Source: Owenweeksia sp965214115
GTDB taxonomy: Bacteria; Bacteroidota; Bacteroidia; Flavobacteriales; Schleiferiaceae
NCBI GenBank assembly: GCA_965214115.1
Contig: CBDCAU010000009.1
Span: 124,001 to 188,000, forward strand
Reading direction: 5' to 3'
DNA: 64,000 bases
The notes below the pieces were generated by a model. It saw nothing but the letters and a program-made list of their open reading frames with translations. It did not search any database and was not told the DNA's origin. The translations under genes were made by a program, and so were the position numbers. How positions within the stretch are numbered: the stretch's first letter is position 1; every line of letters begins with the position of its first letter. Shown piece by piece: positions 18,669 to 27,870 of this stretch.

Positions 18669-20111
18669 TTATTTTTTTGCATTTGCCAGCTTACGGATTT
18701 TGATGTCAAAAATGGCGAAAATCAGCGTCATAAACGGGCTGAGCCAATTGAAAATGGCAAACGGTAAATACGCCAAAGTGTTTACGCCCAGCACGCCGCT
18801 TTGATAGGCGCCGCAGGTGTTCCAAGGCACCAAAACCGAGGTCACCGTTCCTGAATCTTCCAGCGTCCGGCTCAAATTTTCTGGCGCGAGGCCGCGTTTT
18901 TTGTAGGCGTCCGCGTACATCCGGCCCGGCACCACGATGGCCAAATATTGGTCGGAAGCCGTCACGTTCAAAACCACGCAAGTGCCTGCTGTGGTGGCGA
19001 TTAGCGAGGCCGTGCCTTTGGCGAGTTTCAACAGGGAATGGCTGATGGTTTCCAAAAACCGGCAGGCTTCCATTGCCCCGCCAAACACCATCGCGGCGAT
19101 GATGAGCCACACCGTGCCGAGCATCCCCGCCATTCCGCTGCTGCCCAAAAGTTCTTCAAGGATAGGATGTTGCGCGCCAAATTCCACGTCCACCGTCAGT
19201 GCGTTCATCAGGATTTTATAAGCCGCTTCGGCGGACAAAAAATCTTCACCGCTCAATTGCAAAAGCAAATCTTTTTGAAACAAAAAAGCGAATAAAATGC
19301 CTGCCAAAGTACCTATCAAAATAGCGGGCAAAGCGGGCATCTTTTTTATGATTAAAAAGATCACCAAAAGTGGTACTAAAAATAGCCAAGGCGAGAGGTA
19401 GAAAATACTGTCCAATTCATTCAAAATGGGCTGAATGTCATTTACCTCGCCGCTCGATTTTATATTTAAACCAATGATAATGAAAGCGATAAGCGCGATG
19501 GAAAAAGAGGGGACGGTGGTAAAAAGCATATACCGGATGTGCGTAAAAAGATCCGTTCCGGCCATAGCGGGGGCAAGATTTGTGGTATCGCTGAGTGGTG
19601 AAATCTTATCGCCAAAATAGGCACCGGAAATCACACTTCCGGCTACCATTGCTTCTGACATTCCAATCGCTTTCCCGATGCCCACCAAGGCGATGCCGAC
19701 CGTGGCCGTGGTGCTCCAACTGCTGCCCGTGGCCAGCGAAACCACCGCGCAAATGATGGCCGCTGCTGGAAGGAAAATGCTGGGATTCAATATTTTAAGT
19801 CCGTAATAAATCATCGCCGGCACCACGCCGCTGATCATCCACGAACCGGCCAGCGCACCAATCATCAATAAAATCAAAAGGGCGTTGGTAACGCCGCCCA
19901 CGCTCTTTTCGATGCCTTCCAAAATGGTGGAAAACGAGACCTTTTGCGTCATCCCCACGGCCGCCGCCACAGCGCCCGAAAGCAACAAAATGAACTGGTT
20001 GGACCCACTAAGCGCATCGTTACCGAACACCCCTATCACATTGATGCTTAGTAAAATAACCAAGAAAAAAACCGGAACCAAAGCGACCCAAAGCGGTGGG
20101 AGTTTCTTCAT
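18669..20111 (-). CDS. nhaC: NhaC family Na+/H+ antiporter
   Basis: A 480-aa polytopic membrane protein with about 12 hydrophobic segments. NhaC-family hallmarks include the GSSWSTTATVGIALVGIGKA segment, ISGAYFGDKISPLSDTTNLAPA, and TASDQYLAIVVPGRMYADAYKKRGLAPENLSRTLEDSGTV in the C-terminal half. It exchanges Na+ for H+ across the inner membrane. Some members are malate/lactate antiporters, and this cannot be excluded by sequence alone. It is co-directional with the small helical gene that begins 1 nt after its stop. Confidence 0.92.
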   Translation of the reverse strand: MKKLPPLWVALVPVFFLVILLSINVIGVFGNDALSGSNQFILLLSGAVAAAVGMTQKVSFSTILEGIEKSVGGVTNALLILLMIGALAGSWMISGVVPAMIYYGLKILNPSIFLPAAAIICAVVSLATGSSWSTTATVGIALVGIGKAIGMSEAMVAGSVISGAYFGDKISPLSDTTNLAPAMAGTDLFTHIRYMLFTTVPSFSIALIAFIIIGLNIKSSGEVNDIQPILNELDSIFYLSPWLFLVPLLVIFLIIKKMPALPAILIGTLAGILFAFLFQKDLLLQLSGEDFLSAEAAYKILMNALTVDVEFGAQHPILEELLGSSGMAGMLGTVWLIIAAMVFGGAMEACRFLETISHSLLKLAKGTASLIATTAGTCVVLNVTASDQYLAIVVPGRMYADAYKKRGLAPENLSRTLEDSGTVTSVLVPWNTCGAYQSGVLGVNTLAYLPFAIFNWLSPFMTLIFAIFDIKIRKLANAKK

Positions 20112-20334
20112 TGCGAGTCAATTAAAACAAAGTGATTTTGAGTAAGGCGGCAATGTTCTTTTTCAAAAAGATGGGCAAGATAGATTTTTCTTTTTCTCCA
20201 AATCTCCAAAATAAAAAACCCTACAATATCCAACCAAGTGATATTTTGTTGCAACATTTGTACTATTTATTGCATCATTTGCTGAATATTTCCGTTTATA
20301 CCCGCCTCAACTTTCTAACATCATTTACCGAAAG

Positions 20335-20928
20335 ATGAAAATTTTTAAAACCAAAAACCTAACTGCTATGGAAACTTGGGTAGCGGAAACGCTGGCGACG
20401 CTGGACGATAAATACACCTACCACGACGAACGGCACACCCGCGACGTGGTGCGAAACGTGAGCGAACTTTTGGCGCACTACAATATGGAGGCGCGCGAAG
20501 AGCAACTGCTGCTGACCGCCGCTCTTTTTCACGATATTGCTTTTGTAAAAACCCACCTCAACCACGAGGCCGAAAGCGCTAAAATGGCGGCGTGCGAACT
20601 GCCCCGCTTCGGGTTTTCGGAAGCAGAAATAGAGCGCATCCAAAATATGATTTTGGCGACCCGCATCCCTCAGTCGCCTAAAAACCTGAGCGAAGAAATC
20701 CTGTGCGATGCCGATTTATATTATTTAGGATCAGGCCATTATGAACAAATCGCGAACCGCCTGAAAACGGAATGGCAAAACATCGGCGTATTGCAAAATG
20801 ACGATGACTGGCACGAAATGCAGTTGCTGTTTTTAAAGAAACACACCTATCATACCGAATACGCGAAGATGTATTTGCAACAAGGCAAAGAGGCGGTGAT
20901 TGAAGCTTTGGAAACCAAAGCCGCCTGA
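20335..20928 (+). CDS. HD-domain phosphohydrolase-like protein
   Basis: A 197-aa soluble protein. The metal-binding HD signature is present: H in YHDERHTRDV, the HD pair in LLTAALFHDIAF (residues ~66-67), and D in LCDADLYYLG. Family members hydrolyse phosphomonoester or phosphodiester bonds of nucleotides; the substrate here is unknown. The first ATG (20335) is used; the ATG at 20368 would give METWVAETLATLDDKY and is a realistic alternative. It stands alone between nhaC (divergent) and a convergent small gene. Confidence 0.8.
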   Translation: MKIFKTKNLTAMETWVAETLATLDDKYTYHDERHTRDVVRNVSELLAHYNMEAREEQLLLTAALFHDIAFVKTHLNHEAESAKMAACELPRFGFSEAEIERIQNMILATRIPQSPKNLSEEILCDADLYYLGSGHYEQIANRLKTEWQNIGVLQNDDDWHEMQLLFLKKHTYHTEYAKMYLQQGKEAVIEALETKAA

Positions 20929-20938
20929 AAAGCTGAAC

Positions 20939-21355
20939 TTATTTACCCCCCATTTTTAGACTGTCGCTTTTGGCGGATTTTTCGCACCGTGGCAACACCC
21001 GATACCGGAACACCTGATAATCCATCTGTCCGGTCATCGGGTTTTCTGTGCTCGATATTTCAGCGGTGATTTGGTCGCCCGCGCGGATGCCGGCCAGTTT
21101 TGGGTCGCCCTTGGTGGGCTTGGTGGTAAAATAGAATTTGGTCAGCACCTCGCCGCCCTTTTCCAAGCGGAACGTGTTCGCGGAATCCACCCCAACAATT
21201 TTTAAAAGCGCCAAAGTGTTGCTTTTTTCAAACACCGAAATCACTTCCGCGCGCACGTCAATCGGTTTTATCTGTTCGATTTTCAAATTCTTGCCCTGCG
21301 CAAAAGCTTGGTGTTCAACCATCAAAAACAAGATTAAAACGGCAATTTTTTTCAT
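20939..21355 (-). CDS. small exported protein of unknown function
   Basis: 138 aa with a signal peptide MKKIAVLILFLMVEHQAFAQ. The mature part is beta-rich (IDVRAEVISVFEKSNTLALLKIVGVD, ITAEISSTENPM, YQVFRYRVLP) and looks like a small periplasmic beta-barrel or OB-like domain; I do not recognise a family. It is convergent with the HD gene (10-bp gap) and has a TACTTTTA promoter-like box only 6 nt upstream of its ATG, suggesting a leaderless or nearly leaderless mRNA. Confidence 0.7.
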   Translation of the reverse strand: MKKIAVLILFLMVEHQAFAQGKNLKIEQIKPIDVRAEVISVFEKSNTLALLKIVGVDSANTFRLEKGGEVLTKFYFTTKPTKGDPKLAGIRAGDQITAEISSTENPMTGQMDYQVFRYRVLPRCEKSAKSDSLKMGGK

Positions 21356-21361
21356 CGGGGA

Positions 21362-21369
21362 TAAAAGTA
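21362..21369 (-). promoter_or_regulatory. candidate -7 element almost abutting the ATG of the 138-aa exported protein
   Basis: The minus strand reads TACTTTTA, then TCCCCG, then ATG (21355). Transcription would start within a few bases of the start codon. Confidence 0.4.
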
Positions 21370-21443
21370 GGAATTAGCGGCGGGCGGGAAACAAAAGATG
21401 AGCCAAAGGCGGGGCGTCTTTTTGCGCCGCTTCCCCGCGCCGT

Positions 21444-23171
21444 TCATTTGCGGCGGATTTTGTTGTAATAATTCCGGGCGGAGGAATATCGCGGGTCGCT
21501 TTCCTCATAACGCCAAGGAAAACGAGAATCCCCTTCGTAGAAGTACCTCACCTTCTCCGGCGAGCGCCCCGTTTGGGTGATTTCTTTCAAACGGCCATCC
21601 GCATCGTAATAAAGGAGGGTTGAGATATCGCGGTCGCCGAGAATTTGCCTCAGCCGGCCGTTTTCATATACATAATAATTCTGGATGGCCACGGCGGGGC
21701 GGCCCTCTGTATCCACTTTATAACACCAGTCTTTTCTATCGCAAAGACCCCTTTCATCCATCGTGTACCAAGTGGGCTGCTTTCCATAAAACGCCCGCAA
21801 GTCTGCACCCAGAATGGAATAGCGGTACACCGCCACTTTTTTGTCAAAATAGCAAACTTGGTCGATTTTAAAATATGGATGAGTGCTGAGAACCCATCGG
21901 GTGTTCCCGTTTCGGTCGCGGTCTTGCACCGCGCAGAGGTAGTACTTTTCGTTCACCTCCGGGGGGCGCTTATGCCGCTCCCTATGCTGCGAAATTGTAT
22001 GATGCACCCTGTCATTTTTCCAAAAAATAGAATCGTAAGAACCCAAATGGACGTTCGGCCGCGCGTCTATCATTTGCGCCAAGCCGTCCTGATAGTGGAT
22101 GCGGTCGAGAAACTGCGAGTCCTGTGGGCTGCTTTTGTAATATCTTATAATTTCCGCAATTCCGCTGTCCTGTAGCTTTAGGTACTGGATGTAATGACGC
22201 TCGACTTGCAGAAATCGATATTCGAAAAAGTGGTCGAACGGATCCACGGGCAATGGGGGCGGCGCGGGTTCGCGGGCATTTTGCAGCGCGCGGTAGGGTT
22301 CAAAATCGCGAAGTGCTTCCTTCGCCTCGTAGGCTTCCAAGTGAAACTGAACTTTCATTGGGTCTCCGTTATTCGAAAACCAAGGCACTGCATTTTTGAG
22401 CTGTACCAAAACGCCCGCGCCCGTAAAATGGATGTCGGCCTCACGGAGGTCGCCTTGTTTTACGGCGTAGCTAATAAGGCTGTCCGCAAAGAATTTCTGC
22501 ACCCCTGAATCGGCCGCTGGCCGTCCATATCCTTGTGGCTTCCGCCGCCCTCGGTTTTCTATGGGAAGCCAGTTTATTCTTGGCATTTCATTTTGCATCT
22601 CTTGCCATTTGCGGGTCAGGGCATTGCGCAAAGCGTCGTAGTTCAAATCATTGTGAATGGATTCGATGGGGACATAAGAAAAATCGTTGAGGTTTAAGCA
22701 GAAAACCTCTACGATGTAAAATCGCTCGTGGTCGGTGCCGTTAAATTTCATTTCGGCCGAGAAAGCGAAAGTGAGCGTGTGGCCGAGATAGGAAACCGGT
22801 GCCAGCCCAATGCGCTCCAAAACGTAGCCTCGGTATTCCGAAGTGCCGTAATAGCCTACTTCAATAATTGCACTCGCGAAAGAAACGGGTGCGAGCGAAT
22901 CTATTTTTCGTTTGAACGAAGGTTGCAAAACCCTCTTTTTGAAAGTATTATAAAGATGCTGCTTCCGCAATTTCTCATACTCTTGGTCGGCAAAGGTGAA
23001 AAAACTCAAGTCCACCTCCTCTTTTGGATTAAGTTCATCGATGGTCAATTTTTCAAACTGAGAGGGTCCAAATGCCAGCTCATTTCCATTGATGGGGTCG
23101 AAGTGAATGTTGTCGCCCGCCACGGCAAGCGCCGCCCAAAAGAAAAATACGGTCAGGAAAATGTTTCTCAT
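21444..23171 (-). CDS. exported partner of MORN protein, copy B (intact)
   Basis: 575 aa with signal peptide MRNIFLTVFFFWAALAVAG. It is the intact counterpart of the frameshifted gene at 12798-14505: both follow a MORN gene with a 4-nt ATGA overlap, both carry a TGAG-V/L-centred segment in the middle (HFTGAGVLVQL.. here, WWTGAGLMVCV.. there), and both end in a region with a YD-like repeat (YYDADGRLKEIT here). The middle segment resembles DUF3298/RsiV (weak). The C-terminal ~130 residues contain YENGRLRQI and YFYEGDSRFPW, akin to MORN/RHS-type hairpins. Exported, probably periplasmic or outer-membrane associated. Function unknown. Confidence 0.75.
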   Translation of the reverse strand: MRNIFLTVFFFWAALAVAGDNIHFDPINGNELAFGPSQFEKLTIDELNPKEEVDLSFFTFADQEYEKLRKQHLYNTFKKRVLQPSFKRKIDSLAPVSFASAIIEVGYYGTSEYRGYVLERIGLAPVSYLGHTLTFAFSAEMKFNGTDHERFYIVEVFCLNLNDFSYVPIESIHNDLNYDALRNALTRKWQEMQNEMPRINWLPIENRGRRKPQGYGRPAADSGVQKFFADSLISYAVKQGDLREADIHFTGAGVLVQLKNAVPWFSNNGDPMKVQFHLEAYEAKEALRDFEPYRALQNAREPAPPPLPVDPFDHFFEYRFLQVERHYIQYLKLQDSGIAEIIRYYKSSPQDSQFLDRIHYQDGLAQMIDARPNVHLGSYDSIFWKNDRVHHTISQHRERHKRPPEVNEKYYLCAVQDRDRNGNTRWVLSTHPYFKIDQVCYFDKKVAVYRYSILGADLRAFYGKQPTWYTMDERGLCDRKDWCYKVDTEGRPAVAIQNYYVYENGRLRQILGDRDISTLLYYDADGRLKEITQTGRSPEKVRYFYEGDSRFPWRYEESDPRYSSARNYYNKIRRK

Positions 23172-26100
23172 CGGTTGAAAAATTCAATGCGGATTCTATT
23201 TTGGTTCGGGTAGCGTTTGACGGTCAGGTTTTGAAATCCGTCTTTTTCAAGCTGTTGCTGCAGTTCAAGCAGATTGCTCTCAATGAGCTCCAGCTCTGTT
23301 TCCACTTCGGGGATTGTTCCCTCTATCTTTTCCTCCTCTTGAATGGCGATAAAGAAAGAACCGTCATTCGCGATGGCTGGAACTTCCACATCAAAAACCC
23401 CAGTCGCCCAGTCATTCGTAAGCCACATATATCGTAAAGAAAAGGGCATTTCCACACCTTTCAGTTTAAAAATACCCGCGCCGCTCTGGGCCACAAAACC
23501 GTTCAATGAAGTACGTTCGAACGTGGGGCTGAATTTCCGCCTTGGAGTATTGTGCCGCGTACGGCTCATCGGGTTTTCCACGGCCTCGGTGGTGTCGATG
23601 ATGTAGCCTCTCGGCAGATTTTCCAATCGCCTCAAATCAAACATTTCATTCTGAAACCAATAGGTCGTTTTTTTAGGGGACACGTTGGGAAGCAGTTTTA
23701 GCTTGGCCGAATTCAGTTGCCAAGCCCCCATTTGGATAGGCTCAAAGCAGGGTGTCACAAAGCCTTCTTCAAACGTGATGTGGTTTTCGCGGTCGAATTC
23801 CACTTCCTCGCTTTCGATGAGCAGCGTGATGTTTTGGCCACTCTTGTTTTGTTCAAATTGGCGGTTTTCAAAAACATATCGAAGTTGGGCATCGTGCAAA
23901 AAGAGATGGGTGTTGCGCACATCTCCGCGATCCCAAAACGTAATATTCATATTGCTGATGTAGCCCGTGGTGTGGCAGGCGTTGATGGTCAAAGTATTTT
24001 TCCCATCCTCATCAAAACGGAAAGTAAGGGGCTGATAAACAATGATTTCGCCGCCGCCTTCAAAGTGTCTTTTATAAAAAATACCGTAAAAATCCGCCGA
24101 ATCCAAAGGCTGCAAGAACGGCAAATGGAGGTTTTTGTATTTGCGGTAATCCAAAAAAAGTCTTAGGGTATTCAAAAAACCATAATGCCCGCTGGCCAGT
24201 GCGGTATCCACACATTCGCAGGGCGCGGTGGGCGGTTTTATCTGGAGCCGGTCGTCTTTGTAATATTCCACCGCGATTTCCCCATCCCGCGAAACCTCCC
24301 ATTTCCCTTCCTTTTTCCCAGCGATAATTTCACCTTTGGAACGCAGGCTACCGTCCTCAAAATAACTTTCGTAAAAGCCGTTTTGTTGGTCATCTTTAAA
24401 AGAAGAGCGCGTGTTCAACTGACCGTTTTCGTAGTACGATTCATACGGCCCCACCCTTTTTTTGTTTTCATAATAATAATGGGAGCGCAGTTGCCCGTTG
24501 GGGTAATACTCGCGGTGCACCGTCCGGTTTTCGTTGCCTTCCACGGGATGCGATTCCGAAGAAAGTTGCCCGTCGGGATACCAGCGCTTGTGGATGTTGT
24601 TCTCATAATCGGCCATATAATAGGGTGCGCCGTCCGAATAGGATTCGTATTTGTACAATTGAACGCCGAGCTGGCTGGTTTTCACAATATTGCGGATGCT
24701 GTCGGAATGCCAACTTTTTCGATACAACTCACTTCGCGGGCCTTTGCGCTGCCACGCCAAAGTGTCCCCCGCAGGGTTCAGCAGGTAGCTGATGCCCCGC
24801 GATAGGCCGTTTTGCATTTCCGCATAATACGCCAAGCCGCCCTCGGGATAATAGAGCCGCACCTCGCCGTGGGGCAGGCTGTCTTTCAGTGCAAGGGTCA
24901 ACCGTGGGCTACCGTCGCGAAAGGTCAGGGCAAAATCACCCGAAAAATTTTCGCCGCCGTAGAAATCGCCACTTTGGGAAAACTCCAGTTTTTTCAATTC
25001 CTGAAGGTCGGGTTCATAAGGCGCTCCGTTCTTTTTGGCCGAAAGCACGGCGCCCGTTCCGTCTTTGGTAATTTCCACCGAAAATTTCGGCAAATAGAAA
25101 TTTTTGATCTCGGTTAATTGCGGCGCGCCGTTCACGTACCAAACTCCTTTCTGCTTATAGGACAGTACAAATGCCTCGTCCGTTTTCAACTCTCCCTTCG
25201 GATAGTATTCTTGGCTCCATTTCAGGTCGTGGATTTGGTAGCGCCTCGAAATCAGGTTGCCTCCTTCGCCATACTGCGCTTGGTAAATTTCTTTCCCAAA
25301 ATCTTGATACGTTTCGTAAGTCACTTGCCCGTTTTCCGCAAATTGCTTCTGCCAGCCGTGGGCCACGATCCCCGTGTCACCGCTTTGATAGACCACAAAA
25401 TCCTTTTGGTCGATCCGTTTCAGTTGGCCGTTGGGATAATAGTTTTTGGAAACCCCCACCGACTTGCCGTTGTAGATTTCGCCGCTGGCCTCAATCGTAC
25501 CATTGGCACCGTAATTCTCGTACTTGCCGTGGCGCTCGCCATTCCGGTAATGCGCCACCGAGGTGAGTTTCCCGTTTTTAAACCGCTTTTGCACGCCATC
25601 TTCTACCCACTTCCCATAGCCGTTTTTCAGCGTTTTTTTCTGTTCGATGTAGAACGTAAGTTGTCCGCTATCATCATAAAATTTACTGACTCTGCGGTTT
25701 TCATCCGTGGCTTCGGATTCCGATTTCAATGCTCCGTTTTCATACCAATGTTTTTCGTTGCCGGTGGGCTGGCCGTTTTTTATTTCGGTGAAAGATCGCT
25801 TCTCCCCGTTCTCGTAACACTGTTTGTTCCAGCCTTTTACCAAATTCGGATAAAACACATTGTCGATTGTGACGTCCTCATAAATATCCGCTTCAGACAT
25901 CAGTTGCCCATTGGCGTGGTAGCGGATTTGGATGCCGGCCAGTTTACCGTTTTCAAAAGTTTTTTCCTCACTCAGTTGATTCTGATTGTAAAATTTCCAA
26001 CGGCCTTCCTTTTCGCCTTTTTCAAATTTGCCCTCGCTGGCGAGGGAGCCATTGGAATGATAGTATTTAGCCTTCCCTTGCAAAAGGCTCTGCAGCTCGC

Positions 26101-26464
26101 CGTCCACCTTGAACACTTCGTAATGGAGTTCTTCAAACAAATCCCCTTCCGGCCAAAACTGCTTGTAATCCCCCTCCAAAAAACCATCTTGATAATGCGC
26201 TTCTATTTTCGGGCGTCCATAGGAATCAAATTCCTTGTACTCGCCGTATTTCTTGCCATTTTTAAAATTTACGTCGCTGGTCATCTGGCCGCCGTAGCTG
26301 AAGGTTTGCACGCGCTTATCTTCGCCTTTAGTGGTGATAATTTGGTGGAGTTTTCCTTGCGGCGTGTAAATAGTATCCGTTTTTTGGGGCTGGCCGTAAG
26401 CCGTAATCGGCAGGAAAAAAACTATTGCCAGCAAGCACTTCAAATTTTTTATACCCTTTCGCAT
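23168..26464 (-). CDS. exported MORN/YwqK-repeat protein, copy B
   Basis: 1098 aa, signal peptide MRKGIKNLKCLLAIVFFLPITAYG. It has MORN/YwqK repeats over ~700 residues (YHANGQLMSEADIYED, YENGALKSESEATDE, YYPNGQLRSHYYYEN), then from residue ~748 a C-terminal domain starting CECVDTA and containing ACHTTGYISNM. It is paralogous to 9607-12801 over its full length, including the insertion-like GELQSLLQGKAKYY segment (GERQSLLHGEAKYY in copy A). The terminal ~50 residues form a likely coiled coil (VETELELIESNLLELQQQLE). Its stop overlaps the next start by 4 nt, as in copy A. The long reading frame on the opposite strand is a shadow of these repeats. Confidence 0.82.
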   Translation of the reverse strand: MRKGIKNLKCLLAIVFFLPITAYGQPQKTDTIYTPQGKLHQIITTKGEDKRVQTFSYGGQMTSDVNFKNGKKYGEYKEFDSYGRPKIEAHYQDGFLEGDYKQFWPEGDLFEELHYEVFKVDGELQSLLQGKAKYYHSNGSLASEGKFEKGEKEGRWKFYNQNQLSEEKTFENGKLAGIQIRYHANGQLMSEADIYEDVTIDNVFYPNLVKGWNKQCYENGEKRSFTEIKNGQPTGNEKHWYENGALKSESEATDENRRVSKFYDDSGQLTFYIEQKKTLKNGYGKWVEDGVQKRFKNGKLTSVAHYRNGERHGKYENYGANGTIEASGEIYNGKSVGVSKNYYPNGQLKRIDQKDFVVYQSGDTGIVAHGWQKQFAENGQVTYETYQDFGKEIYQAQYGEGGNLISRRYQIHDLKWSQEYYPKGELKTDEAFVLSYKQKGVWYVNGAPQLTEIKNFYLPKFSVEITKDGTGAVLSAKKNGAPYEPDLQELKKLEFSQSGDFYGGENFSGDFALTFRDGSPRLTLALKDSLPHGEVRLYYPEGGLAYYAEMQNGLSRGISYLLNPAGDTLAWQRKGPRSELYRKSWHSDSIRNIVKTSQLGVQLYKYESYSDGAPYYMADYENNIHKRWYPDGQLSSESHPVEGNENRTVHREYYPNGQLRSHYYYENKKRVGPYESYYENGQLNTRSSFKDDQQNGFYESYFEDGSLRSKGEIIAGKKEGKWEVSRDGEIAVEYYKDDRLQIKPPTAPCECVDTALASGHYGFLNTLRLFLDYRKYKNLHLPFLQPLDSADFYGIFYKRHFEGGGEIIVYQPLTFRFDEDGKNTLTINACHTTGYISNMNITFWDRGDVRNTHLFLHDAQLRYVFENRQFEQNKSGQNITLLIESEEVEFDRENHITFEEGFVTPCFEPIQMGAWQLNSAKLKLLPNVSPKKTTYWFQNEMFDLRRLENLPRGYIIDTTEAVENPMSRTRHNTPRRKFSPTFERTSLNGFVAQSGAGIFKLKGVEMPFSLRYMWLTNDWATGVFDVEVPAIANDGSFFIAIQEEEKIEGTIPEVETELELIESNLLELQQQLEKDGFQNLTVKRYPNQNRIRIEFFNR

Positions 26465-26648
26465 AATCGGCGGCAGAACCTCTTTTTTTATTGAAATAAT
26501 TGTGGGATTTGCAAGTGCCCCTTGTGGATGGCCTTCAGTGATGGCGGAATTTCGGAAACGCCCTCCTCGCCCGCTGACCGCAAAGTAACGCTATTTCTGA
26601 TTTTTGGCCAGCCATCATTTTCAACCGCCTTTTGAACCATTTTTCCAT

Positions 26649-26682
26649 AAAAAAAACCCCCGCATTTCCGCGAAGGTTTTTG
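26649..26682 (-). terminator. terminator downstream of the 201-aa barrel gene
   Basis: On the minus strand AACCTTCGC pairs imperfectly with GCGGGGGTT around a short loop and runs into a stretch of T; it lies 25 bp past the stop at 26707. Confidence 0.55.
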
Positions 26683-26706
26683 ATAAATTTTTAAAGAAAA
26701 AACGCC

Positions 26707-27312
26707 TCAGAACCGCAGCCCCAGCCCCAAAGTCAATACATTTTGCCTTGCGGCTTCGGTATCCGTGCCTTCAAATTCCACATAGTCGGAGAGGCCGATT
26801 TCGTAACTGACATCAAAAGTGATGAAGGCTACGTCCACGCCTAAGCCCAACATTGCGCCCACGGTCACGGGTTTATAATCTTCCCGCTCAATATCAAAGT
26901 CAAAATTGTCGTCGCCATCGTCACTCACGTTGATAGGAAAATTGAAGGCCGGCCCCACATTTCCTCGCAGCACGAAAATATCCGCTGGGATAATGCGCAC
27001 ACCCAGTTGGGCGGGTATCTTGAACGACTGCACTTTTACGTCGCGCTCGAATTCGAGGGTAGCATTGCCCACATCCACAAATTGATACTGCGTGTTGTAC
27101 TGATAAAAATGCACGCCCGGCTGGAAAAAAATAACGCCCTCGCCCAACCGAACGTCCAGGCCCGCGTTCCAGCCCGTTTGCGCGCTGCTTTCAATATCGC
27201 CTTGATCGCCTTGCGTGGCGATGTTGATGCCGCCTTTCGGGGCAAACTCCACTTGCGCCGCAGCGCTAAAACTCATTGCGACCACGGCCGCCAAAATCAT
27301 TGTTTTTTTCAT
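26707..27312 (-). CDS. PorT-like outer-membrane beta-barrel protein
   Basis: 201 aa, signal peptide MKKTMILAAVVAMSFSAAAQ. Alternating hydrophobic strands (GLDVRLGEGVIFFQPGVHFYQYNTQYQF, VGAMLGLGVDVAFITFDVSYEIGLSDY) and the terminal NVLTLGLGLRF, ending in Phe, are typical of a small 8-10-stranded outer-membrane barrel of the porin-family/PorT-like class common in Bacteroidota. A specific function cannot be assigned. The mgtC gene starts upstream on the same strand, with a 73-bp gap. Confidence 0.8.
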   Translation of the reverse strand: MKKTMILAAVVAMSFSAAAQVEFAPKGGINIATQGDQGDIESSAQTGWNAGLDVRLGEGVIFFQPGVHFYQYNTQYQFVDVGNATLEFERDVKVQSFKIPAQLGVRIIPADIFVLRGNVGPAFNFPINVSDDGDDNFDFDIEREDYKPVTVGAMLGLGVDVAFITFDVSYEIGLSDYVEFEGTDTEAARQNVLTLGLGLRF

Positions 27313-27385
27313 CGGAATAATCTATTATTTGTAATGTTGATTGCGGTAATAACTTTATTAGGATTTAAAATGTTCAAGGAAATTT

Positions 27386-27859
27386 TCAATTCGAATCTGC
27401 GCGCTTTTCCTCCACTTTTTTCCAAAAATAATTGAGTCCCAAATTCACGATGAGAATGAGCAAAGTAGCCCCCGCCGCCAACCAATACTGGTGCAGCCCC
27501 ACGCAGATGCCCACGGCGGCGGATGCCCAAATGGTAGCGGAGGTGGTCAGGAAGCGCACTTCTTCCCCGCCGGGGCTTTTCAAAATGGTGCCCGCTCCCA
27601 AAAATCCCACGCCCACGATTATGGCGTGGAGTACCCGCGTGGCGTCCATCCCAAAAGAATCGGTGGGAACAAGCCCGTAATAATCAGTGATTATAATCCT
27701 GCCCAGTGATATAAAAAGTGCCGAACTGACGGCTATCAAAATGTTGGTGCGCAGGCCGGCCGGCTTGCTGGCCCACTCGCGCTCAAAGCCTACGATGCCG
27801 CCCAAAAGCGCCGCCACCAATAGGTTCAGCAAAATGTCAAACTGGGGATTCCATTCCAT
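27386..27859 (-). CDS. mgtC: MgtC/SapB family membrane protein
   Basis: 157 aa with four to five transmembrane segments. The MgtC hallmarks are clear: LLVAALLGGIVGFEREWASKPAGLRTNILI (the GxxxGxEREW...AGLRT block) and GVGFLGAGTIL, followed by VRFLTTSATIWASAAVGICVG. Members respond to low Mg2+ and modulate membrane potential or F-ATPase activity (family knowledge). The pfam length is complete, but the long cytoplasmic ACT-like C-terminus of the Salmonella protein is absent, as in many environmental homologs. Confidence 0.9.
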   Translation of the reverse strand: MEWNPQFDILLNLLVAALLGGIVGFEREWASKPAGLRTNILIAVSSALFISLGRIIITDYYGLVPTDSFGMDATRVLHAIIVGVGFLGAGTILKSPGGEEVRFLTTSATIWASAAVGICVGLHQYWLAAGATLLILIVNLGLNYFWKKVEEKRADSN

Positions 27860-27870
27860 TTTAAAAAATA

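Noticed and set aside
25118..26494. 458-codon plus-strand frame
   Set aside because: Lies wholly opposite the MORN-repeat gene; repetitive GC-biased codons create a shadow frame. No signal peptide or promoter.
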